This document shows positions 1-5,730 of a DNA stretch of 13,617 nucleotides, in pieces. A model generated the notes under the pieces. That model was given only the letters and a program-made list of their open reading frames with translations. It had not been told where the DNA came from and did no database searches. A program made the translations under genes and the position numbers. Source of the DNA: CAXBPY01 sp003455275 (lineage in GTDB: Bacteria > Bacteroidota > Bacteroidia > Chitinophagales > UBA10324); contig CAXBPY010000069.1 in assembly GCA_963977675.1 (NCBI GenBank), positions 1 through 13,617 of the forward strand, read 5' to 3'. Within the stretch, counting starts at the first letter, position 1; each line of letters opens with the position of its first letter.

Positions 1-507
1 TTTTTCAATCGTCTCATCTGGTTTCAACCCGACGGAAAATTTTTTACTTACGATAAGCGTCACCTCTTTAGCATGGGCGATGAGAACAATCACTACACTG
101 CAGGAAAAGAAAAAATAATTGTTCAATGGCGCGGTTGGAAAATTTGTCCACTGATTTGTTATGATTTGCGCTTCCCGGTTTGGAGCCGCAATGCAGAGAA
201 CTACGATTTGCTATTGTATGTAGCCAACTGGCCAGAGAGAAGAAGTTATGCATGGAAGCAACTGCTCGTGGCGCGCGCCATCGAAAATCAATGTTACACC
301 ATTGGTCTAAACCGTGTGGGAGCAGATGGAAATAAAATCAACCACAGTGGCGACAGTTCAGTTATTGATATGAAGGGAGAAATTCTTTTTCAAAAACAGA
401 ATGAAGAAATCATTCAAACGGTGGAACTTTCAAAAACTGATTTAGAAAATTATAGAAAAGAATTTCCGGTTCTTCTTGACCGCGATAATTTTGATTTGAA
501 GTATTGA
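1..507 (+). CDS. Omega-amidase (YafV/Nit2-type nitrilase), 5' truncated by window edge
   Basis: The C-terminal 168 residues of a carbon-nitrogen hydrolase are visible. The frame is open from base 1, so the start and the catalytic Glu lie upstream of the window. The catalytic Lys is in YDKRHLF (visible residue 19) and the nucleophilic Cys is in CYDLRFPVWSRN (Cys53). The following stretch, YDLLLYVANWPERRSYAW, then ARAIENQ and NRVGADGN, matches my recollection of E. coli YafV almost block for block. Members of this family hydrolyse alpha-ketoglutaramate or alpha-ketosuccinamate, the side products of glutamine and asparagine transaminases, to the keto acid plus ammonia in the cytoplasm. That is metabolite repair and also part of methionine salvage. 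The gene ends with TGA and is followed two bases later by a strong inverted repeat. A general nitrilase-family amidase is the only real alternative. Confidence 0.92.
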   Translation, partial: FFNRLIWFQPDGKFFTYDKRHLFSMGDENNHYTAGKEKIIVQWRGWKICPLICYDLRFPVWSRNAENYDLLLYVANWPERRSYAWKQLLVARAIENQCYTIGLNRVGADGNKINHSGDSSVIDMKGEILFQKQNEEIIQTVELSKTDLENYRKEFPVLLDRDNFDLKY

Positions 508-509
508 TG

Positions 510-567
510 CTTCGACAAGCTCAGCATGACAGCTTTCGTCGCTGTTGTCACACTGAGCTTGTCGAAG
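510..567. repeat. 22-bp inverted repeat (Bacteroidota-type intergenic palindrome), terminator-like
   Basis: The left arm is 510-531 and the right arm 546-567, with a 14-nt loop. The arms begin with CTTCGACAAGCTCAG and its complement and differ at only two positions (525-526 against 551-552). In plus-strand RNA these give C-A mismatches; in minus-strand RNA they become G-U wobbles, so the whole 22-bp stem can pair. A run of five T follows the stem at 570-574 on the plus strand, so it could end transcription of the amidase gene. I recall this core sequence as a frequent intergenic repeat in Bacteroidota, but could not check that here. Confidence 0.85.
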
Positions 568-589
568 TGTTTTTAGAGATAAAACATAA

Positions 590-940
590 ATGACGGAGCA
601 AGAACAATTTTTAGCAAGAGAAAAAAAATTCCTCGAACTTCGAAAAAGTTTAAAGGAGCAATTCGGGAAAGCACCGGATATGAATGCACTGTTATTTCTC
701 ATTGGTATTCGTGAACTCGGTCAGGTGCGCGAGAGTTTTACAAAGGAAGAAAAACAAGACCTCATGCACATTGCCACTTGCCGGCTGTTAAGCGACAAGG
801 GATATTTCTCGCTTGAAGGATTAGACGATGAAGGCTGGCCACACTGGATTCAGATAAAAAAACTCCCGCCCATGAGTTTGGAACAACAGGAAGACATGCT
901 GAAAGAGTGTATTATCGGCTACTTCGAGCGTTTGGATTAA
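590..940 (+). CDS. Conserved-looking protein of unknown function, 116 aa
   Basis: I cannot assign a family. The protein has no signal peptide, membrane segment or cysteine cluster (two isolated Cys), so it is probably cytoplasmic. Residues 1-27 are very rich in Glu and Lys and should form a charged helix (MTEQEQFLAREKKFLELRK). The middle, MNALLFLIGIRELGQ, looks like a hydrophobic helix of a small globular fold. The C-terminal half contains an aromatic patch, DDEGWPHWIQIKKLPPMS, followed by a final acidic helix. The codon pattern looks like that of the neighbours and the frame is intact, which argues for a real gene. The start is ATG with no clear Shine-Dalgarno sequence, as expected for Bacteroidota. 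It lies between two hairpins (510-567 and 939-969), so it may be transcribed alone or with the amidase gene by read-through. I have a vague memory of similar short Bacteroidota proteins without a known function. Confidence 0.75.
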   Translation: MTEQEQFLAREKKFLELRKSLKEQFGKAPDMNALLFLIGIRELGQVRESFTKEEKQDLMHIATCRLLSDKGYFSLEGLDDEGWPHWIQIKKLPPMSLEQQEDMLKECIIGYFERLD

Positions 941-969
941 TACACATTCATTTTTGTTTGCTGTGTATT
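939..969 (+). terminator. 8-bp stem-loop on the stop codon of the 116-aa gene
   Basis: AATACACA (939-946) and TGTGTATT (962-969) are perfect complements around a 15-nt loop. The left arm begins inside the TAA stop codon (938-940). There is no downstream T run, so this may be an mRNA 3'-end stabiliser rather than a rho-independent terminator. Confidence 0.35.
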
Positions 970-997
970 GCGAACTCAATTTACTATCCTGAAAAAT

Positions 998-1005
998 TAT
1001 TTTTG
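998..1005 (+). promoter_or_regulatory. Possible Bacteroidota -7 box for the cyclophilin gene
   Basis: TATTTTTG matches the TAnnTTTG consensus. Transcription starting about 6 bases downstream would leave a leader of roughly 14 nt before the ATG at 1025. No TTG or TTTG is present at the usual -33 spacing, so support is weak. Confidence 0.25.
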
Positions 1006-1024
1006 GGCGCAATTCAAAAACTCT

Positions 1025-1717
1025 ATGCTGAAAAAAAATTACATTAAGAAAATTCTCCTGCTGCTCATTCCGGTTCTCTTTTTGGCCGCATTCAAGCCGA
1101 AAGAAAAAATTCATACTGTGCTTTTGAAAACAAAGTATGGGACCATGCGCATTCTGCTTTACAACGAAACACCGAAACACCGCGATAATTTTCTCAAACT
1201 CACCAACGAACATTTTTATGACTCATTGCTTTTTCATCGTGTGATAAAAGATTTCATGATACAAGGCGGTGACCCGGATTCAAAACACGCGAAAGCTGGA
1301 CAAATGCTTGGCAATGGCGATGTGGGCTACTATGTGGACGCCGAATTCCGCCCCAATCTTTTTCATAAGAAAGGAGTTATTGCTGCAGCCCGCGATGAGA
1401 ACCCAACCAAGGCATCAAGTGGTTGCCAGTTTTATATCGTTCAGGGAAAAAAATTTACCGATGCCGATCTCGATAAACTCGAACAGCAAACGGGAAGAAA
1501 AATTCCAGCAGATCAACGCGAAGTCTATAAAACCATTGGAGGCACTCCCCATCTCGATCAGGGATACACAGTGTATGGAGAAGTTATTGAAGGGCTAAAT
1601 GTTCTTGATTCAATTGCCAGTGTAAAATGCGATAAATTCAACAGGCCGCTTGAAGATGTTCGCATCATTAGCATTACACAGGGAAAAGATTACAAACCGA
1701 AAAAAGTGAAACACTAA
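1025..1717 (+). CDS. Exported cyclophilin-type peptidyl-prolyl cis-trans isomerase
   Basis: The product is 230 residues. Residues 1-22 form a basic n-region and a Leu-rich hydrophobic segment (KKILLLLIPVLFLAA) without a lipobox Cys, so it is a Sec signal peptide or membrane anchor and the enzyme acts in the periplasm. Cyclophilin motifs are clear: FHRVIKDFMIQGGDP holds the catalytic Arg72 and Gln80, and SSGCQFYIV contains Gln135 and Phe136. The position matching human CypA Trp121 is His176, as is usual outside eukaryotes. A loop of about 30 residues (141-171, DADLDKLEQQTGRKI region) is longer than in minimal bacterial cyclophilins. I chose ATG 1025 because the signal peptide starts there. A TTG at 968 in the same frame would put 19 extra residues before it and lies inside a hairpin. 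The role is likely folding of envelope proteins, in keeping with the envelope genes downstream. Confidence 0.93.
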   Translation: MLKKNYIKKILLLLIPVLFLAAFKPKEKIHTVLLKTKYGTMRILLYNETPKHRDNFLKLTNEHFYDSLLFHRVIKDFMIQGGDPDSKHAKAGQMLGNGDVGYYVDAEFRPNLFHKKGVIAAARDENPTKASSGCQFYIVQGKKFTDADLDKLEQQTGRKIPADQREVYKTIGGTPHLDQGYTVYGEVIEGLNVLDSIASVKCDKFNRPLEDVRIISITQGKDYKPKKVKH

Positions 1718-1831
1718 TTTGAAGATTTGGAAATTTGCTGATTTGAAAATGGAATACAGGAATCAAAAAAATATTTCCGAGATGAGATTAAATCACATCT
1801 ACAAATTTTTCAATCTGCAAATTTTCAAATC
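1716..1831. repeat. AT-rich inverted repeat spanning gene junction and signal-peptide codons
   Basis: The left arm, about 1724-1750 (starting GATTTGGAAATTTGC), matches the reverse complement of 1801-1831 (starting GATTTGAAAATTTGC). There are two substitutions and a one-base shift over about 27 bases, with a loop of about 50 nt. Each arm is itself built from short ATTTG-plus-A/T units. I recall repeats of this ATTTGAAAATTTG type as common in Bacteroidota intergenic DNA. The left side touches the stop codon of the isomerase gene (1715-1717), and the right arm codes for residues 8-17 of the next protein. Confidence 0.75.
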
Positions 1832-3023
1832 ACTGTCCCTGCTTGTGGTAATGATGTTTGTGAGCACATCATGCAAAAATCTTTTTTCGAAAGATGAAGT
1901 GCCCATGGATTACTGCATCGAGTGCCTGCACAAGTACCAGCTTTCACTTCAGCAGGAAAAAAATATTCGGGATCAAATTCATGCAGACAGAAAAAGACAC
2001 CAGCTCGACTCACTTTTTACATACCGGGCAAAAAAACTGGGCTTCAACGGAAATGTTTTAGTAATTCAAAAAGGAGTTCTCCTTTATGAAAACTCATTTG
2101 GTTACGAAAACTACCGGAAGAAAACACCGCTCTCTGCTGCATCAAAATTTCAGCTCGCTTCCATTTCAAAAACTTTTACCGCTGTTGCGGTCCTTCATTT
2201 AATTGAGATCGGAAAACTTTCTCTGAATGATTCAATCCAAAGTTTTTATCCTGATTTTCCAATTCACAACATCACACTGAAACTTTTACTCAGTCATCGC
2301 AGCGGATTGCCCGACTATAGATTTGCCTATGAAGATTCTGCTTCGCTCGGCTTTGGCAAAATTGATAATCAAATGCTGATTCAGTGGATGACAAAAAATC
2401 CGCCGCCTCTTCAATTTCAACCCGACAGAAAATTTACATACTGCAATACCAATTATGCCGTGCTCGCTGCGATTGTGGAACATGTAACCGGAATGAAATT
2501 CGATGTTTATATGCAGCAATATATTCTTCGCCCCATCGGATTAAATCATACTTATATCATTACAACTGCGGATACCGCAATCAATTCGCACAAAACAACC
2601 GGGTACAACAGCAACTGGAGCGAAATTCCGCGCGATGGTTTTGACGGGATTGTTGGTGATAAAGGAGTTTACAGCACAACAGAAGATTTGCAAACATGGT
2701 ATCGCATGTTAAACTCAGATTGTTTTCTGAAAAAGGAAACTCTTGCCATGGCATTTGAACCGCGTAGTTTTGAGAAGCAGGGAAAGAAAAATTACGGATA
2801 TGGTTTTAGAATCAATGAATATGAGCCCGGAAAAAAATGTATCTATCACAATGGCTGGTGGAAGGGCTACAACACGGCATTCTACACAAATCCGCAGGAA
2901 GAATATTGCATCATTGTTCTCGGAAACCGCTTCAACAAATCTCCTTACATGTTAAAAGAAGTAATGCAGATATTACATGAAGGAAGCCTGGAAGATTCAG
3001 ATACTGATGACGGAGCCGAATAA
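1782..3023 (+). CDS. Serine hydrolase lipoprotein, class C beta-lactamase/penicillin-binding superfamily
   Basis: This is a 413-residue protein. Residues 18-31 (SLSLLVVMMFVSTSC) are a signal segment with a lipobox ending at Cys31, so it should be a lipid-anchored envelope protein. Superfamily motifs are in order: SISK (Ser127 nucleophile, Lys130), YCN (Tyr220, Asn222), and HNG (356-358) in place of KTG, as in many esterase- or peptidase-like members. A short Cys-containing stretch (Cys45, Cys48) precedes the domain. Proteins of this group include D-Ala-D-Ala peptidases, esterases and D-amino-acid amidases; the substrate cannot be told, and true beta-lactamase activity is not implied. The start is uncertain. 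ATG 1782 gives the shortest usable signal peptide, ATG 1749 and TTG 1719 are also in frame, and the next ATGs (V-M-M-F) come too late for a signal peptide. The start is 64 bases after the isomerase stop, and co-transcription is possible. Confidence 0.88.
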   Translation: MRLNHIYKFFNLQIFKSLSLLVVMMFVSTSCKNLFSKDEVPMDYCIECLHKYQLSLQQEKNIRDQIHADRKRHQLDSLFTYRAKKLGFNGNVLVIQKGVLLYENSFGYENYRKKTPLSAASKFQLASISKTFTAVAVLHLIEIGKLSLNDSIQSFYPDFPIHNITLKLLLSHRSGLPDYRFAYEDSASLGFGKIDNQMLIQWMTKNPPPLQFQPDRKFTYCNTNYAVLAAIVEHVTGMKFDVYMQQYILRPIGLNHTYIITTADTAINSHKTTGYNSNWSEIPRDGFDGIVGDKGVYSTTEDLQTWYRMLNSDCFLKKETLAMAFEPRSFEKQGKKNYGYGFRINEYEPGKKCIYHNGWWKGYNTAFYTNPQEEYCIIVLGNRFNKSPYMLKEVMQILHEGSLEDSDTDDGAE

Positions 3024-3107
3024 TTAGGAGTCGCTATCAACCCTCAGGATCTATTTAAAAATCTGAAAGGAGGAAAACGCGGAGATTCAAATTGTTTTTC
3101 CTAATTA
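3021..3107. repeat. 9-bp inverted repeat flanking part of a 151-bp gap
   Basis: TAATTAGGA (3021-3029, starting with the TAA stop codon of the serine hydrolase gene) is perfectly complementary to TCCTAATTA (3099-3107), with about 69 bases between. The rest of the gap (3024-3174) holds an isolated AAAGGAGG (3066-3073) but no gene, and I see no promoter match. The arms are AT-rich, so a chance match is possible. Confidence 0.3.
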
Positions 3108-3174
3108 AATGTGCAACTTTCTTCAAGCAGACAAGTAATGAAGCCGAGCGCCCCAAGGGAAAAACACTCGATTC

Positions 3175-5631
3175 ATGGCAATTTTTACTAAGTCAGTTTT
3201 TTATTCTATTCTATTTATTATTTCCGGAATTATTTCTTCCAGTGCGCAGCCTTTTACATTTAGCGGACAGGTTACTAATTCAAGAAGCAAGCTTCCTGTA
3301 GCATATGCCACACTTTATTTTTCACATTCACAATCCGGAACTACCGCAGACTCATCCGGGCGGTTTAAAATATTTTCAAATTACCGGAACGATACCCTGA
3401 TAGTTTCTTCGGTCGGATATGTGAAACTGATAACCATGACAAATTCCCAGAACCGTGAACTGAATATTTCTCTCGAGCCATCAGATTATGAGTTAAGCGA
3501 AGTGAAAATTGTTGCAGGAAAAAATCCTGCTGATTTTCTTTTCAAAAAAATTGTTGAACACAAAAAAGAAAATTCAAAACGCGCACTTGAATCCTACAGT
3601 TACGAAGCGTATAACAAACTTCAATTCGATATGATTGATGTAAGTGAAAAGTTTCAGAACAAAAAAATTCTGCGGCCATTCAGTTTTGTTTTCGAAGGAC
3701 TGGATTCTGCAGGCGGGCATTCTCAACTCCCCGTGTTTCTGTCCGAAACAGTGAGCGACTATTACTACCGCGCACAACCGAAACAGGAAAAGGAAATTAT
3801 TCTCGCCTCCAAAATTACCGGAGCGAAAAACCAAAGCATGGCTCAATTCACCGGCAGCATGTATCAAGAGATAGATGTGTATGAAAATATTTTTTCGCTT
3901 TTCAAAACAAATTTTACCAGCCCGCTGGCTGATAACGGACTGTTCTGTTACAAGTATTACATCATAGACAGCGCGCAAACTGAAAATGGAAAATCATACG
4001 AGTTAAAATTCAAACCACGCCGCCCATCAGAAAACACCTTCGCTGGTTTCTTTTGGGTAGACAGTACATCATTTGCAATTACAGAAATTGAAATGACTCT
4101 ATCCTCAAAGGCAAATTTGAATTTTGTAAAAAGTGTTTTCATTCATCAGCGTTTTGAAAAAGTGCGAAGCCAAAAGTTTATGCTGAGTGTGAATGAAGTA
4201 ACCATTGCAATCAATCTGCCTAATAAAAATTTCAATGTTCTGGCCCAGAAATATTCTTCTTATAAAAACATTGTAGTAAATGATAATACTATTCACGAAA
4301 AGTTTGGAGATAAAATGACTGTCAGGCTGGAAGGAAAAGTGCTGGATAAGAACGAGGCATATTGGGAAACAGCACGGCACACACCCCTTACTTCAAGCGA
4401 AGAAAAAACATATGCAATGATGGACTCTCTGCTCAATAGCCGGGCATACAAAAATTATTATTCGGTGTTCAACACACTCGGCACCGGCTACCTCACTAAA
4501 AGTTTATTTGAGATCGGTCCGTTTTACAATTTCTACTCGAAGAATAATGTGGAAGGAACTCGTTACCGTTTCGGGTTGCGCACCAGCAATAAATTCAGCA
4601 CAAAGCTGATGCTCTATGGTTACGGAGCTTACGGCAGCGGCGATGCGCGCTGGAAATACAATGCAGGATTTATCTACATGCTCGGCAAATCGCCGCGCCA
4701 AACGGTGAGCGCTGATTTCATTCGCGACTATGAGTATGGCAGTGACCAATTCAATGAATTGGGAAGCGACAATGTGTTTGCTTCTTTTTTCAGGAAAGAT
4801 GTCCCGAGAAAAATTGTATGGATGCAGGGTGAAAAATTTATTTATGAAAAGGAGTGGGCCAGTGGTTTCAGCAACAAAATCATTTTGCAGCACCGCATGC
4901 TGCTGCCTTCGTGGAATTATTCTTTCACTCCGCAGAATGAAAATGAGGGGCTCACCAATCAACCCATCACGCTGAGCGAAATCACTTACTCCGCACGCTA
5001 TGCATGGCAGGAGAAATTTTATAAGGGAGAATTTCTGCGCACAAGCATGGGCAGCAAGTACCCAATTGTAGAGATGCGATACACGCGCGCACTGAAAAAT
5101 GTTTTGGGCGGAACACTCAGCTATCAAAAACTTTATGTTGAAGTGAACGACAAAATCAATTTGAAATTTTTCGGCCGCTTTGAATACAACATCGCAGCCG
5201 GAAAAACTTTCGGTACTCTTCCATATCCGGCGCTGGATGTGGCGCACGGAAATGAAACTTACTACTGGAGCAATTCTTCTTTTAACGGAATGAACGATTA
5301 TGAATTTGTCACGGATCACTACGCAAGCATTATGCTTACACAACACTTCGGAACTTTCCCTTTCCGATATGTGCCGCTCATGCGCAAGCTGAAGTGGCGC
5401 TCGCTTGTGACTGCGCGCATGTTGTGGGGCGGAATGAGCGCTGCAAATATTTCTGCGAACTCAGGTAACTCTATTCAGTTTCCTTCTTCAGTTCCTTATC
5501 TGGAAGCAGGTGCAGGAGTCGAAAATATTTTCCGCTTCCTGCGAGTGGATGCTTTTTGGAGATTGACTTATCGTGAATTGCCCGATGCTACTTTGTTTGG
5601 AGTGAGAGCGAGTGTGCAATTTGGTTTCTGA
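3175..5631 (+). CDS. DUF5686 family outer-membrane protein with carboxypeptidase-regulatory-like domain
   Basis: This is an 818-residue protein. Residues 1-24 are a Sec signal peptide with probable cleavage after SSSA, before Gln25. Residues 27-112 form a carboxypeptidase-D-regulatory-like domain (FSGQVTNSRSKLPVAYATL, then TADSSGRF, DTLIVSSVGY and SEVKIV), the beta-sandwich plug seen at the N-terminus of many Bacteroidota TonB-linked receptors. From about 118 to the end is the DUF5686-like region, which includes PSENTFAGFFWVDSTSFAI. The last 350 residues are rich in aromatic and alternating hydrophobic stretches and end in VRASVQFGF with a terminal Phe, as expected for an outer-membrane beta-barrel. 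The TonB box and receptor plug of true SusC/RagA proteins are missing. Its function is unknown; a role in transport or envelope assembly is inference. An in-frame TGA at 3139-3141 limits the N-terminus, so ATG 3175 is well supported. Confidence 0.88.
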   Translation: MAIFTKSVFYSILFIISGIISSSAQPFTFSGQVTNSRSKLPVAYATLYFSHSQSGTTADSSGRFKIFSNYRNDTLIVSSVGYVKLITMTNSQNRELNISLEPSDYELSEVKIVAGKNPADFLFKKIVEHKKENSKRALESYSYEAYNKLQFDMIDVSEKFQNKKILRPFSFVFEGLDSAGGHSQLPVFLSETVSDYYYRAQPKQEKEIILASKITGAKNQSMAQFTGSMYQEIDVYENIFSLFKTNFTSPLADNGLFCYKYYIIDSAQTENGKSYELKFKPRRPSENTFAGFFWVDSTSFAITEIEMTLSSKANLNFVKSVFIHQRFEKVRSQKFMLSVNEVTIAINLPNKNFNVLAQKYSSYKNIVVNDNTIHEKFGDKMTVRLEGKVLDKNEAYWETARHTPLTSSEEKTYAMMDSLLNSRAYKNYYSVFNTLGTGYLTKSLFEIGPFYNFYSKNNVEGTRYRFGLRTSNKFSTKLMLYGYGAYGSGDARWKYNAGFIYMLGKSPRQTVSADFIRDYEYGSDQFNELGSDNVFASFFRKDVPRKIVWMQGEKFIYEKEWASGFSNKIILQHRMLLPSWNYSFTPQNENEGLTNQPITLSEITYSARYAWQEKFYKGEFLRTSMGSKYPIVEMRYTRALKNVLGGTLSYQKLYVEVNDKINLKFFGRFEYNIAAGKTFGTLPYPALDVAHGNETYYWSNSSFNGMNDYEFVTDHYASIMLTQHFGTFPFRYVPLMRKLKWRSLVTARMLWGGMSAANISANSGNSIQFPSSVPYLEAGAGVENIFRFLRVDAFWRLTYRELPDATLFGVRASVQFGF

Positions 5632-5704
5632 ACCACATAGTTCATATAGAGACATAGGAATACAATTTAACTTTTTATTGAAACAACCATGTTCTTATGT
5701 AGTT
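5631..5704. repeat. Imperfect inverted repeat with ACATAG units between DUF5686 gene and queA
   Basis: AACCACATAG (5631-5640) pairs with CTTATGTAGTT (5694-5704) with two imperfect positions, and the match continues weakly inward (TTCATAT against ATGTT). Two further ACATAG copies or near copies follow the left arm (ATATAG at 5644-5649 and ACATAG at 5652-5657). The first A belongs to the TGA stop of the preceding gene. I recall ACATAG-type repeats of this form from Bacteroidota intergenic regions, unverified here. It could act as a 3' end structure for the outer-membrane protein mRNA. Confidence 0.6.
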
Positions 5705-5730
5705 AAATTATTTGCGGTTTCATTTGCCCC

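Noticed and set aside
442..702. Minus-strand open frame containing the peptide RQAQCDNSDESCHAELVEA
   Set aside because: That peptide is just the translation of the 510-567 inverted repeat; the frame also overlaps two real plus-strand genes.
968..1024. TTG start at 968 extending the cyclophilin by 19 residues
   Set aside because: It puts a non-signal sequence ahead of a clean signal peptide and lies within the 939-969 hairpin; the possible -7 box at 998-1005 also favours ATG 1025.
1719..1781. TTG 1719 or ATG 1749 as start of the serine hydrolase
   Set aside because: Both would translate the left arm or loop of the inverted repeat and lengthen the n-region to an unusual size. ATG 1782 is preferred, although ATG 1749 cannot be ruled out.
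3092..3301. Short hydrophobic plus-strand frame starting at TTG 3092
   Set aside because: It lies about 18 bases after the AAAGGAGG, too far for a normal site, and most of it overlaps the signal peptide and first domain of the DUF5686 gene in another frame.
4504..5346. Long open frame on the minus strand inside the DUF5686 gene
   Set aside because: It is fully antisense to a well-supported gene, shows no recognisable domain, signal or start context, and is open because of the codon pattern of the plus-strand gene.
5700..5715. TAAATTATTTG upstream of queA, also present near 13435, as a promoter box
   Set aside because: The bases before TTTG are ATTA, not TAnn, and no suitable -33 element was found. 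The shared 11-mer is AT-rich and may be coincidence.
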